DNA from: Neelides folsomi
Taxonomy: Eukaryota; Arthropoda; Collembola; Neelipleona; Neelidae
Direction of reading: 5' to 3'
Length of the DNA: 64,000 nt
Assembly (NCBI GenBank): GCA_034687125.1
Contig: JAQGBZ010000012.1
Span: forward strand, 62,001-126,000
Shown: positions 51,301-64,000 of the stretch, one piece after another
How the letters are laid out: every line of letters begins with the position of its first letter
Position numbering within the stretch: the first letter of the stretch is position 1
Notes under the pieces: model-generated
Told to the model about the DNA's origin: nothing
Databases searched by the model: none
Seen by the model: only the letters and a program-made list of their open reading frames with translations
Position numbers and translations under genes: made by a program

Positions 51301-54300
51301 ATATTGTTTCAAAGCTTCTAAATTTATTAATTGATTATCTTTCCTCGATTTATTGACCAGATCTTTTGCCTAGTTAAAGCTAATAAACGAATGACCTATT
51401 CAAAATGAAATGTATGCAGTATTATTCAAACCAAGATGTATTTTTTGGAATTTATAACTTGTCTTGTAAACATTCTTTAAAACATTGTAATATATAACAC
51501 GTATGTTTAAACTGTGATTGTGCCTGAAAAAATGCACAATTTCGAATGAATTTTGTTTACAAATGAGAAGTAAAGACAATGCTTTGATTTGTATTGCTAA
51601 TATGTATTAAATAGAGTGCATTTAATCAAATTTATAACAATAAAGATTAAAACATTAAGTAAAATCATTAAGGGTTGAACTTTGAAGCCAATAACAATTA
51701 TTCACGGACTAAATTATCACAAGGGGTGAAGTTGGTATTAAGACTTTATGAGTATCACTGTTGAGAGAGATCATTTAAAGTAGCCACTTTATCTAACGGG
51801 ATGCAATTGGTGTAAAAGTATTCAGAGTAATGAGCCTTTAATCTTTTTTATTGCTTCATTCACGAACTCAATGAGCTTTATAGTCCTGACTCATTAAAAG
51901 CATTTTCAGTCTGCACCACCATTAAATGGGAAGGGAATTATTAGATGAATTCTTACATCCTCGTTCACTTTTTTCTCCATTACGTAAGCACACGGCCACT
52001 TTAGATAATATAGGAAATACATATTTGAGTTGGGAAAGTGAGTTAGTAAACAAAAGGAGCTTCAAAGTCAAACAGTGCATCTGATGGATCAGTCAGAGTC
52101 AGAACTTTAAATGCACTTACACAAATCTGGCAAAGTTGAAGGGAAGTAGGGAAAGGCTCGAGGCTCAGCGAGGGATTTAAAGCAGATATGACTTTCCTAT
52201 TCAAATTGATTGAAGATACCAAAGTGGGCGATTCTTAATTGAAGTGAAAAGAATGTTTAATATCCAAACTTCCCCATGCTTTCCCATAAACACTCTAAAC
52301 TGACATATTGCCATAAAGCTGAAGGCAAAAGCAGAGGAGTAAAAATAATAATCCTTGTTCACAAAGCCTTTCTCATCTAATATTCTTCGCCTTTTTTACA
52401 TTAATCTTGGTGAACAGATTATTATTAGTAATGGATTTAATATTCATTACTTTCATTCCATAGAACCATTATTTTGGTGTAATGCCTTCTTATACCAAAA
52501 TCTTTACACAAGAGAGCAACGCAATTTGAATTGGAGCACATAAAAAGCATTATAATATTATAGATAGTTTATTTATTATATTTAATACGAATTCTAAAGG
52601 GCAACTTTGTAATATCAACTATAGTAGTTTGTTGATTGAATAGCTCTGTTACATTAATCTTAAATTCTTGGTGAATAGACCTACAATATAGGCTACAGCT
52701 TTTCGGAATGAATGTCGCAAATAAAAATTGAATTTCTTTTGAATTGTGCCTTTATAGAACCAATCGCAATTTCATTTCTATTTCTACCTTTAAAGAATCT
52801 ATAGCCAGGATTCGGAAATAAGAAGATAACTACAAGTATAGAACTTAAACTTTTCAAGTGGAAAAGAGTGAAAGAAGCGATGAACGAGTTGAACCAAACG
52901 TGAAATCCGATGAGTAGTGAGGGACAGATGTGGGCCTGGACGTATCTCTCGACATTGCTTGTTTAGTGTCATGTCATGGCCTACTAAATTATATATGAAT
53001 TATATCTGAATTCTAAAAGATAGCACTTCGCTTCCAATTCGTCACCTCGCACAAAATTGTTTTTCTTGCACTTTTCAAATTTTAACTTTGCATACTATTA
53101 TCTTTAGAACTAATATATAACGTAAACTAGATTATTTATTATTATTATAATACTACTCGCAAAACGGAATTTAATAATATTTACAATTCTCAACACATAA
53201 AAATAAACATTAAAATGGTGAAAAATTCAATTATTTCTTTCTTACATGCTTAACTTACTTACTTACTTAACATGGCAAATTATTTAAGTACAAGAAACGA
53301 ATTATTTAAGTACAATTGAATATTGTAAACAAATTACATATTATATCTTTGATATAATGTATCCGATATGTCATCTTGGAATGCTAAATCCTTGTGTAAG
53401 CAAATAAGTATTTGACGAAATCATGAATGAATCTAAACCAACATTTGCTTTTCAAATTTGAATGGAATCATTGGCATCAAACATGTTGCATTTAGGTTGA
53501 AGAAGAACCATAATATGGTATTTGTGCTCAAAACTATTACGCATCGGATTCGACATGGAGAAGAATTGTTTTCAAATTCCTTTAATTAAAAAGTTTGAAT
53601 GGATTTATTAGAGTGTGCCGTATAACAAAAAGAGACGATGACTCTTTTGTGTGTTTTTGCGGTATCAACATGTTGTTCCAAACCCGCGATTGAGTCAATG
53701 GAACTTGAAGTTGGCCAAACCTCTGGAAGTGAGAAATTTTGAAGCCCCATGTCGTGTTTTCTTATTTAGGAAAATCAATATTTCCTTATTCTGGGCTCAT
53801 GTCTGTATTAACATCCTCTCTCTCAGGCCTTAAAGGAACAATAGGGAGAATTGAACTTTGAAAACAGTGTTTTGGTGGCCCAAAGTGAATTTCCTTTTCT
53901 CCAACAAGAGCACGTTAAAAACGCCCTTAACTTCCCTTTTCCAAGTCCTAAGTTGAAAAATGAACAAAGTTCTCGTTTCTTTAATACAAACATAGCACTA
54001 AAGTTCCGGATTTCTTCTCTCATTCGGATCTACCATTTGGTATATTAATAATGAATTTTAAATTTCCAACTTTTTTCTCTGCTGGCATTTATTAAAGGGA
54101 GCACAAAATAATTTAAAAGAGAATTTTTAAAGTTTCGGATAAAAGTTTAACTTCATAAAATATGTAAAAAGGGCTCTTTTGAGGGTTAGGAAATGATAAT
54201 TTTATGGCGAAACTCTCAATTCCAAAATGCAGATTGCATTTATAATTTAATTAGCATTTCAAAATCCAGCGGCAGAACTAAACTACTAAACAATGTCAAA

Positions 54301-57300
54301 AGTCGCGAGATTAGTTTTAATAAAATAATAACAAACAATAATGGTCTTCCATGTGAAGGATAATTGCATTTGGAAGAAAGAGCTATAAAAAACGAAACGT
54401 CCTAAAGCCTCATTTTACTCATTTAATTAAAAAGCAAAAAGCAGTTTATTATAAAAATACACCCTAAGACAAAGAAGCTCATTTTAAAAGATGGGTGAAG
54501 AAAGATAAATTTTATTAAACTTACTGTGTCGGAGTTTAGTATGGCCCAGCATATCCTCCATTAAGTCTTTATTCTTCTGCAAAGAATACACGAAGACATG
54601 TTTATTGTCATTGATTTGAAGCTCATAACAGGGGTAACCAATGCATATTTCATAACGCTCTCTCTTCCGTCTCCCCCTCGTTATTTTCCCAGGAGCTCTC
54701 CCGGGTCCAGGGAGTTTCTCAAAAGAGCTCTCGCGGGTTTCCGAGTTCTTTATGTTCCCCATCTTCCTATTCACTAATTGACACTTTTCCCGAATCACAT
54801 TATCACCCAAATTGGCAGTAAAATGTTCTGGGACGAACGGAAGGGCCGCGATGCTCGACGGATCTTCATTCTCATAGAAAACGTCCGTGGAGGGATTTGG
54901 CAAATGTTCGGCGAAGGAGTCGAAAGATGAGGACGACGACGCGACGTTGCTGATTCCCGAATCTTCCGAGTCGGAAAGGCTCCGTTTCTCATTTTCGAGC
55001 CCTGGGCTCTCCTCTTCTGCTATCATCATTAGAACAACTCTCCTTTAATTATCCCTCCGGAACTCATTAATCGAGGAGCCACAGAAAAATTACGACCCAC
55101 TCCGTCTCTTCACAACGGCTCTTCAGCCTCACAAATGAACACGTCCAGGGAATATGTACATATATAAAGGGTCGGTAAAACTTCGCATTTTCACCGCCCT
55201 TTGTCTGTAATTTGCTAATGGGAGGAATTAGGAAGAATGTGATCTCAAACTTGTCTCAAACTGGGATGAAATAATTGAGTTCACGAGAGCGGACGCCGAA
55301 CTTCACTCTTTCGTTCCTTTGAAGAGAGTGAACAGGATTCAGATCTTTAAGGAGGGTGTCAAGAGATGAAAATCCTCCCCATTTTACTCAGAGAATCTCT
55401 TGGATGTGGATGGGTGCTACTGGTGTAATATGAGGAGTCACTCTCTCTCACCCTACACCGCATTCTGTTCAAGGAAGGAGATCCTCCACTAGTTAGTTAT
55501 TACAACTGTAAGTGTATAGCAAGTGCAACCACAGCGGATTCAACCATAAATACATAGGAGGGAGAGAGAATTCTTTACTATATATTATATTAGTGTTCTC
55601 ATACACATTGATGTTCCAATGCTACTCGCACAAAACTTCCCCATTCAATTAACTTTTTATGATAGATTCAATGAATTTGCAAAAAGATTTATTGAGATTT
55701 TATGAGAAAATAGTGTTAGTTGTAACACTCTGGGAATAAATATATCACGACTCTGAAGCGATTAAATCCTCTGAAATACTCACACTCTTCGAACTTGAAC
55801 GTAACTTACATAAAAAAGGTTGCGTAGCAGCATACAAACATAGCCTTCAAATGTAATATGAATGTAGAGTATATCATACTGCGTTGCAAATATTAATAAT
55901 CGTTCACATAATTAATAAAATTTGACATTTATACTTTCAATGCAGAATTTTATGATTCCACCAGGCAATATTTAATAAAAGAAGGAATGGAATGGTGAAG
56001 GAGGAATTCGAATAAAGAATTGCAAAGTTGTTTTTTTGATTGGTTGATTATTGAATTATTTAAAACATTTTGGATCGATTCTTGAATTCAATTGCTTTCC
56101 AATTTGTTTCTTTTGAACTACTTAAATTGAGGTGAAGAAATAAACTTTACAATGACCATCAGCGTCAACGGAGTCAAAGTGCGATTCTTATTACGCATAC
56201 TCGTGAATACCTTGATAAATGTACCTGTAGTTATTTTAAATATTCAGGGTACTTAATTGTAAGTTTTAAATAAATGTAATATAATTTTGAAATGTGCTTT
56301 CAATGGCTGGTTTTCTTCTATAAAGTATTTATGTATTTACCAACTTCTGCTTTATGACTTTTAGATTTAATAATACAGGAAGGTTCAACATTTACTTAAA
56401 TAATTACCCAATTTTGCTCCGTTAAATCTGCCCAAATCGCATCAAACCATCTCTTATCTTATTAATCATTAAATTATGGGTTTGGGGAAATAATTGAGGG
56501 TGACCGACGTGGAATCACGGCATTCCAAAATGAAATTGAACTTAAGGAAAATATCCGCACTCGAATAATTGCACAGGTAGTTGATATATGTAATGACAAG
56601 TTAATATTCTCATTCATGGAGAGGCCAGAAGGAAAATTTGAATTGCATTGATGGTTGATCGAAGATTAATTGTCGTATATTGCTGTTGATTACCACTTTA
56701 AAAAATAAATTAAGACTTGCGTTTCCTCCATCAACTTTCCTTTAAAATTCCTGGTCTTGGTGACTTACGGGAGGGAGGTGAGTTGGGGAGTTTTTATGGC
56801 TTTAGATGAGTGAGATCGAGTCAAGACCTTGGCATCTGCAAAATATGTATGCACTTCGTTCCTTCTCTCCCTTCCCGTCAAATGGGTTTCCCGTTTTTCA
56901 ATGTCGTGTCTCTCCCCTCTTCAAGACGAAGAAATCTCCCATGCTTTAACTACATCTTACAACCAATATATTTAAAATACAATACATTCCACTTCAACAT
57001 TCTCACTCAAATATAGAAAATACAAACATAATATTATGAATATATAGCACTGACATTTCACAGCACGTATGTAATACTCTTATGTACTGTAGTAGTAATA
57101 TTTACAAAATTTTTACAAAGATCTTCATTATATCCAATATATTTGAATATTTTGAATACAAACATTTCCATATAAGGAATAGATTGTACATTAGCTAAAT
57201 TTTGTCGGGACTTTACAATTACTGAACAATAATATAGTAGAAATTCCAACATAACATGCACATACATAATGTAGTACAAAGAGAGCGAGTCTTCTCACTT

Positions 57301-60300
57301 TGGAACATAATAAAACCTCCCAAACATGTTCTCTCTCCGGCCCTTCAAATGTGGTGTGAGAGAAGCTCAAAATGTCACTCTCTCTCAGAATCAGTCTGAA
57401 TTAGAATGATGGGCATTGGAAGGAAATGATGATGAAGAACTTCCGACCAAGAACATCTCGGAAGGCCTACACAAGAAGACATTTCCAAGACGAGTTTTTG
57501 AACCGTGGGAAAGAACAAATTCTTAAGTAGAGTGAACTAATTCATTTTCCAATAAAAAGAATTTACCGAGTCAAGTACTTTGTTCGATAAGAACCAATAA
57601 AGAAGATCCAACAATTGGGTTTGAATTCCACAACAATTTCCACCTCATACTAATTATCATTAACCATTATCTGAAAATCTTTAACGACCCTTCCAAGTGC
57701 CGGTGGATCTTCGAGTCGGCTTTGCAAACAGTTGCTGAACAGACTTTGCCAACTGGGACGCTAAATTATGTATAAGTAGGTATACCCATTTGCCACATTG
57801 TTCACCCATTATGCACGAAATGTCGATCTCTCGTCAGCTCTTTCGCTTGGAGTGAGGCGGGTCAAGCTAAGCGCGTGGAAAAACATGAGAGACCTTTTGG
57901 CATTTTCGCTAAACTGAAGGAAATGCTTAATCACCTATTTTCCCTCGGATCATTAAAATACTAGCTTCCCAATTTCCGCATTTTCTAAAGGGCTGAAAGA
58001 GCTTGTTAATGATCATTAGCAAAGGTTGCAGAAAATTTTAATAAGGATTGCAAAAATATTGCGTTTTATTATAAAAATTATTATTTTAATAATTTTACAA
58101 GTTTATGCTTCAAGAGATTTTTTGAATTAATAAATAATAAAAACACTCATTATGTTCTGTTAAGATTAAATTATGTTTACTAGAATTGATGACAAGAAGG
58201 ATAAAGGAGAATATTAGAAAATATGAATTAAAAATTAGACAGAAGTTTGAAGGAAAAAGATAGGAAAATGGTTCTTATCATGCTGAGCCTCATTAATTAT
58301 TTATGTAAAAATTAATATTCAAGAGGATTTTGGAAATAGACATGGACCAGTTTGCCTATTTATTTAATGATGAGAACATGAAAAGCTCATGCTTATGGCT
58401 ACTGAACCGGCCACTTTTCATGTCACCAAAACAGCATGGGAGAAACTTCAAAGATTCATGAAGATTTCATCATTGTAAGATCTTTCATATGGCCATTAGG
58501 GGAAGCCAACCACTCCTTTGCATCTTACATTACAACAAGAGAGAGCTTCAGAACTTATGATAAATTAATGTTTGATACTTACACTTACTAACCTAAGTTA
58601 GTGAGTGAGAATATGAGGAAGGCTTTAACTGCATATTGCCCAAATCACGAATTTACAAAGGACCCATTCCCCACATTAGCCCTTTGGATTCGCATTGAGG
58701 TTCTCGAGTGAATTGGGAATTCATTCCATAATGCAAACAGCTTTGAAAAGTTTTCATTATGTTGGAATTCAATATTTTGTTTAGTGACAGGGGGGCCTAT
58801 TTCTTTACTTGAGAAGGATTGATAATGCGGATAATGCTAAATGTCTCGTGCATGGGTTGGATAGAAAAACACGCAATGAACACCATTCATATTTTTGTCA
58901 TTGTTTAGATCTTTCAGGACTTTCTCTATGCTGTCTCTATCAGGTCACAGAAAAATGGGAATGTGACTTGGTTTTTAATTTTTTCGATTTCATTCGCAAG
59001 TGTGAAAACACATTAAAATGTCTTGTTAGACTACAAAAACCAGTGGAGGGTAAAGGACATTTGACAATGATGACCAATATTTTATTAATTAAGGAACAAG
59101 AGAGAAGGGATTTCTTAATTGAGAAATCTTGTACAAAATGCTTTTGTTGGTCATGGGTTGTTAACAATTTTTATAGATTTAAATTGAGCCATTCAAGTCA
59201 TAGTCATTGGCCTTCATGGGTTCACCAAAAGGTAAACTTGTATGGTGAATAGAGGTTTTGTTTTTGTTGCGAGTTCGTTAGCTCTAGCGTTAAATTCCGA
59301 CTTCTTGAATAGAAATTTATCAGTCACTTTTAATGGAATTAAGCCGGAAAATCTTATTTTGATGGATTGAATGGTTGGGTGAATAAAACGCTAATCAAAA
59401 CTTGAATATTGTGGTTAAATTATTGATTGAGGTGAAAGGTGGTTTTTCGGATTAGCTTACACAGATTCTTATAATTAGTAAAGCAAATATTTTTACTTGC
59501 GTTATTAAATAGTATTAGGTACATAGTATTAATAATATTGTTTATTTCTGCTAAGCTTGAATAATCCAATTACCTTTACATAATTATTATACTCATATAT
59601 GTATGGTACACACTCTACGTAGCTATTAAATAAAGAAAGAAGACTTACTGAATGTGAGAAGTTTTACTTGTCTAATAATCATTTTTTAAATATATTATAA
59701 ATTATAAATGAATAGAAAATGGGACAAAAAGATAAAACTTGGATCATTTTCAATTAACCTCAAGTGGGATTAAAATAAAACACGCTTCAACATTGCAAAC
59801 TCGAGAAATGTGTTTAATATGATCAAAAAATCCACCCAGTTTCGACGATTGCAATAATGTTTATTTAATATGATTTTAATTTTGAATAAATTGGATTTGA
59901 AGTATGTGGAGTGAAAAGGAATTTATTAAAGTGTCTCCAAAGACTGTCTTTGTTCTCTTCTGTTGAAATGTAGTGAGTCGAATATAAATGAAGCATATGC
60001 TGAAAGTAGAGATATATTTATTTATTACATTAATAAGGGCCTTATTCGAACAATTAAGATAGCTTTGAACAAGATGAATATAGGCTCATTAATACAACAG
60101 AACTGATTTCTCTCAAAGGCCTTTATAGGACAAAGGGTTCATTAAAAGGGTGAGACTTTTCATAAATCTCCCGACCATATTTTAAATTCAAAAAATGTTA
60201 AGGCTCCTCGACTGCTTGAGATTTAATTACTCCAACCGTTCCTTTCTCAAAGGAGTAAACTCGGATTTTGGAAATTTCTGAACTTTCTTATCTTTAACTT

Positions 60301-62667
60301 TCGTTAAATCATATGAGGACAACTCACTGTGACCTAAGCTTATACCAATAGTCAAGTTCTACATACGTATAACATATTTCTAAAGCTCTTCTTTTATAAT
60401 CTCTTCGTTCGAATGAAGACGTGACCTTAATTCCATAAATATTCGACTCAATTCATAATGATTCAAGCTTGGCTTTCAAACTTGTATGTCTGAAAAAGTA
60501 AAAAACCGAAGTAAAGCAAATTCGTTTAGAAAGTTATAACTTACACGGTATAAAAAATGTACTTATTTATTTAGCTTAAACAGTGCAGTGGATGAATAAT
60601 AATCTTTACATACAAACATACTTGGTATATCGCCAAAGTTTAATTCACTGAACTACATATTGGTATATGTAAATATACTTTTGTGCGTCTCGTATTATAT
60701 GTAGTAGGTAGTACAGATACATATTAGCTATGTTATAAGATACGTATATGGAGAATTTTCTTTAAAATGGGTAACCTTATATCAAGTCTTTATGAGAATT
60801 AAGGAAAAATAGGCTGTGTGTTTATAATTTTATTAGGACAGCGCTTGGGAATTAAGAGCGGAGGATAAAGTTGAGAAAGTCTTAGAGAGCAATTAAAAAA
60901 TGTCTTTTCGAGCAAAGCTATCTTTTATAACTAAATAGGCTTAAAAATAAAAAAACAAAACTTTTTTATCCATGTATAGTTTATAACATCATAAGATACA
61001 TATTATGTATTTAATTTATATTTACCTACAATACAATACTCTATATTAGTTAATTAAACTTAAAACGCGTGTCCTCCAAGAATTTTTTTAAAACACATTC
61101 AATGTCAGTCGCATATTGAATGTTATGTATGTATATTTAAAAATACAAAATATTTAGTATAGGTAGTAGTAGAGCAGTATAATAGGTTTTGAGGTTTTAC
61201 AGGATCAATATAAAATGACTCGTGAACATTTAATTATCACAATTTCATAACGTATTCTATATAACTAAACCCGAAGTATTTTGGCAATCAGACTTGTTAA
61301 TTTATTAGAAACTAAAGTTTACCTTGTAAATTTGTCTTTCAAGTCATGAGGATGTAATCGAGAAAAAATAGTGTATTTTTAAACAGACAAACTACCACAG
61401 GTGTGGATCGAATAATAGGATTTCCTTGGTATGGGAGCCGTTCAAGTTGGAATAACCATCAAGCAATAATCCTAAATGAGCTTTTTGAAATGAAAGTGGG
61501 ATGAAGAAGACAGATACTCCCCGGATGTCCATTAGGACTGAAATCGAATCGATGCTTTTCCGTCATATACTTTTACTCACTCGTTTCTCCCTTCCAATTT
61601 GGTCTTAAAAGGATTTCAACTCAAATTAATTTTTTGTCTCAACTCCCATTTGTACACTCTCTTTTTCATATTCGTCTTTCTTCTCGCAACTTTTCCCGTT
61701 TCCTTCTCCAAATAAATACGTAAGCACGAATGGAGTATTCATTTACAAATTTAACGATTGATTTATTAAATGCTTTTTATTTCTTTCGTGTTATTTAATT
61801 ACTTTTTGAATGTGTTCCGTTAATTCTTTGGTATGGGTATTTTCCTATCTTTATTGGATAACTGTGCTACATGCAACAGTTCAAACAATAAAACTAGGTG
61901 TTAAATTGAACACTTTTCACCTCTCGGCCATAAATTCTGCTTTCGTTCCCATCAATCTTTCATTCATTGGTTCGACTATCACCTTACATTCATCCATTTC
62001 TTTTTAGATCGATTTTGTCCATTTTATCCAAAATGACCTCTTCTTTTTTCCGATTCTTCCAAATATTTGATCATTTTTATTTATTTATTTTCAATAATTA
62101 ATTATATGCTGTTTTATAGAACAGTAACAGTCGCTGCAAATTCTTACAATTTAAATAAAAAATAATTTTGTGTTCTTAACCACAAATCATATTATCAATA
62201 TAATTAATGAGTAATTAATTAATTTTCGAAGAGAGAGCGAAGAAATGTGCATTTGGGTTGAGTCACTATAAGTAGAATGGTAAAAAGTAGGGTGCGAATA
62301 CTCACCTGCCAGAGTAGACGAAAGTCTCTTTGCTCGATCCTTAGGAGTTGACATGGTTCTCGCGTAACGATCGTATTTTCTCTAGGCGAATCGTCCAATA
62401 TGGACTCGCCGAAAAAGGAACCCATCCCGAGACTCCGTGAAACCGCGTGCATGTCCTATTTATCAAGTGTAAAATCGGGAAGTTTTATTCGGGGTTCCTC
62501 CGGAAAGGAATTTGAAATTCCAATCCGCCCGACTACGTCAAATGGGTATAAAGTCGTAAGGGCGAGTGAGTTCTTTACCTCAACTATTCCCGTTTTGGAA
62601 ACATGAACATCAAGGGTTCCAATGAGGACGGCGTACCAACTCGTTCCCCTGTCCCCTTGGCGGTACA
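33280..62667 (-). CDS. RAPGEF4: Epac / Rap guanine nucleotide exchange factor (RAPGEF3/4 type), 5' partial, 17 exons seen
   Basis: Exons (- strand): 62667-62579, 62455-62306, [54525-55029 possible alternative first exon], 49889-49783, 48792-48555, 45265-44915, 44488-44344, 42675-42496, 41477-41262, 40569-40437, 39802-39550, 38135-37989, 36068-35968, 34725-34600, 34142-33964, 33826-33477 and 33407-33280 (TGA). Domains: first cAMP domain ([26 protein letters not shown]); DEP ([23 protein letters not shown]); second cAMP domain ([32 protein letters not shown]); REM ([26 protein letters not shown]); RA ([18 protein letters not shown]); CDC25 GEF ([67 protein letters not shown]). cAMP binding frees the GEF domain to load Rap with GTP. 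The two cAMP domains favour an Epac2-like form. The start is upstream of the window, and an exon completing the first cAMP domain after LLWQ (phase 0) is not found. Confidence 0.94.
36184..36500. repeat. C-rich imperfect tandem repeat in an Epac intron
   Basis: Between exons 36068-35968 and 38135-37989. From about 36340 to 36465 a unit of roughly 38-40 bp, with core AATTCCCCTTCCGTC and CTTCTGTCCC, recurs about four times with small changes. It is preceded at 36192-36230 by ACTAGCGGGTCCGTCGTCCC and two copies of a GGTATCCCA motif. The base composition is strikingly unlike the surrounding AT-rich intron, suggesting the end of a dispersed repeat. Confidence 0.65.
39947..40036. repeat. Short inverted repeat (about 90 bp) in an Epac intron
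   Basis: The arm TGGAATCTTCAATAAGTCAT at 39947 is matched in reverse complement at 40017-40036, and the pairing continues inward with small bulges (AATCAAT, TTACAA). The whole unit would fold as one hairpin of about 35 bp with a short loop. It lies just upstream (in transcription order) of the exon at 39802-39550. Confidence 0.7.
47398..47476. repeat. Imperfect AT-rich repeat (TATAATCTATATA units)
   Basis: TATAATCTATATA occurs four times within about 80 bp (near 47398, 47415, 47431 and 47458), in an Epac intron. It is a local satellite-like expansion with no evidence of function. Confidence 0.6.
48281..48309. repeat. (TA)n microsatellite
   Basis: About 14 uninterrupted TA units in the intron after the DEP exon. 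Likely polymorphic. Confidence 0.9.
49890..54524. other. Large Epac intron
   Basis: About 4.6 kb of AT-rich sequence on the non-coding side of both flanking exons. Short ORFs here have no splice-site or homology support. No transposon ends were recognised. A short TTAC tetranucleotide run lies near 53254-53270. Confidence 0.5.
54525..55029 (-). CDS. Likely alternative first coding exon of the Epac gene, about 168 codons
   Basis: An ATG-ATG start at 55029 with an in-frame TAA five codons upstream opens a frame to a strong GTAAGT donor at 54524 (phase 1). Joined in phase to the exon 49889-49783 (phase 1 acceptor, phase 0 donor) and then to the DEP exon at 48792 (phase 0), the frame stays open to the Epac stop, giving a 1052-residue protein without the first cAMP domain. 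The peptide starts acidic and serine-rich ([19 protein letters not shown]), then has a basic [14 protein letters not shown] stretch and [20 protein letters not shown] recognise no domain. No phase-0 acceptor at its 5' side would link it to the 62455-62306 exon, which favours a separate promoter. A minor alternative is an unrelated nested gene. Confidence 0.6.
55030..62305. other. Large Epac intron and possible internal promoter region
   Basis: About 7.3 kb. The 500 bp upstream of 55029 would hold the promoter of the putative short isoform. An exon completing the first cAMP domain (a phase-0 to phase-0 exon after LLWQ) is expected here but I could not identify it. A plus-strand ORF at 58809-59252 (147 codons) has no supporting evidence. 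No repeats with clear ends were seen. Confidence 0.45.
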
Positions 62668-64000
62668 CTAAATAAATGTAGAGTAGATTGAAACTTCCCG
62701 AATTCCCAAACTCTTTTATTGCCGGGCCTTTGTGGAGGAAAGAATACTGCGAGTTAAGGTTCAAAAGAAGTCGGAATAACTCTTTCCTCCCACTCTCCCT
62801 CACGTCGGACCTATGTGGGAGAATTGGGGAAATGAATATGAAATATTTCTATTATCTCATGACATGAGCCAACATGCCTCGCATAATATAACATTTTGAT
62901 GCTTTGACTGCCTGGGTGAGTGAGTCGTGACCCTGATTCATTTATAGATGAATTTCCTAACCACCCATTTGAATGGAATAATAAATTGTATAGATGGGAT
63001 CCTCCGTTGAGACTCATGAGAGTTTTTCCTCTCGAGTCAATATATTCGTCCCCACTTCAAAGCAAATCACTAAGGAATACATACACATCTTCCCAATTCC
63101 CGTCTTTTCAGTCCTCAGAGGATATTGCTATTATTGAAATTACTTTTCCTTTAAAATTCTAGTTTGTAATTCAGAACCATTCAGAACTAGGATCTATGGA
63201 TTATTTTACAATAAAAATTGAGGAAAAATTTTCCTTTGAACCACCCAACTTTTACTGACGAAGACCAAGTACGTTATCCAAACTCATAAATACTATTTAC
63301 TTTCATATGTAATGCATGTTTTATCATTTAGCATTGTTTAATGTATTCACCGACCTTCAACTCTAAATAAAAGAGAATTTGATTTAAATATTTATCCCAC
63401 TGCCAACCTCATTCTTCTGTGACTCTTCGTGTGTGCTAAAATAAACAAACTTCCTTTGTAACTACATACATATTCCAAACAAATATGTGGCATGAGGAAT
63501 GGCAATGAAAATAAAAGTGATGAAACAAATGAAGATTCCCACATCCTCCGGACAATCAAAATATATAATTTACGTAATACTAAAGCGATCCGATGGTTAT
63601 CTGACCATCGATATAAGTATTTACTTACATCGATCAACTGATATAAGATTTACCATAATATACTATCTGTAAATTAAATGTTTTCACTAAATGTATGTGA
63701 CTAATGGAAAAATCATTTCAAGTTCACATTTATTTGTATATAGGGAAAAACAATTTAGAGCAAAATACAGAATCCTTCAACATAAAATTAAAATAAACAA
63801 TATGTATAGATTGACTCTTCAATTCCCACCTCAATATGTATGTATCAAATCAAAGGGAATTCTATTGATGTTAATTTATTTTTTAATGAAATATGATCTA
63901 AGGGTACTTTCACTTTGTAATTCTATTTTATACTGTTTGCTATATCCTTAAGCTGAATTTGCATTCACTTAAAATGTTGAAATACGCTCAATGTAAAGAG
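62668..64000. other. Upstream Epac intron, no exon recognised
   Basis: The exon at 62667 begins in phase 1 after a TTATTTAG acceptor, so earlier coding exons (the start of the first cAMP domain) must lie upstream. None is recognisable between 62668 and the window end; they are probably outside. Confidence 0.5.

Noticed and set aside
56770-56860. Minus-strand candidate exon with a good GTAAGT donor
   Set aside because: Its only open frame needs a phase-1 acceptor, which does not fit the phase-0 end of the cAMP-A exon, and it has no similarity to the expected segment.
58809-59252. 147-codon plus-strand ORF, cysteine-containing
   Set aside because: Lies antisense in a large Epac intron, has no recognisable domain, no splice or promoter signal, and the opposite strand is equally open in part; chance length is plausible.
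62920-63162. 80-codon plus-strand ORF near the window end
   Set aside because: No homology or splice context, within an intron-like region upstream of the first visible Epac exon.

Overview
The window is nuclear DNA from a metazoan. It is AT-rich, with genes split by GT-AG introns that are mostly short (about 50-150 bp) but run to several kb in one gene, and it carries several Tc1/mariner-type insertions. The gene content (WDR81, COQ10, MOB4, a fatty-acid-binding protein, two pickpocket-like DEG/ENaC channels, and the cAMP sensor Epac/RAPGEF) points to an invertebrate. The DEG/ENaC sequences and the transposon load fit an arthropod. A parasitic copepod is my best guess, but that is inference and cannot be proved from the window.

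Layout. Bases 1-5563 (+) hold the 3' part of a WDR81 gene: 14 exons with consistent phases and about 1448 codons, starting upstream of the window. Bases 5.9-7.83 kb hold a palindromic MITE and a degenerate Tc1-like element with IR/DR-type ends. At 7.98-8.95 kb (-) is a two-exon gene for an unrecognised 145-residue membrane protein. At 9.99-10.85 kb (+) is a three-exon FABP whose first intron holds a 184-bp palindrome. At 11.26-12.22 kb (-) is COQ10, and at 13.43-14.54 kb (-) is MOB4. At 16.19-16.62 kb (+) is an unrecognised two-exon ORF. At 17.29-24.14 kb and 25.30-31.48 kb (-) lie two tandem, diverged DEG/ENaC channel genes with 20 and 27 coding exons. Each has a dead transposon in one intron, and a MITE-like element lies between them. 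From 33.28 kb to beyond 62.67 kb (-) is a large Epac gene with 17 recognised coding exons. These cover part of the first cyclic-nucleotide domain, DEP, the second cyclic-nucleotide domain, REM, RA and the CDC25-type GEF domain.

How the genes relate. They look like independent housekeeping, signalling and membrane genes with no operon. The DEG/ENaC pair is a clear tandem duplication. Transposons 2 and 3 sit in introns and do not break the exons, so all host reading frames appear intact. Most exon models rest on splice sites and phases I checked by hand and on homology recognised from memory. Transcript data would settle the 5' ends, the UTRs, one probably missing Epac exon, and a possible alternative Epac promoter near 55.1 kb.
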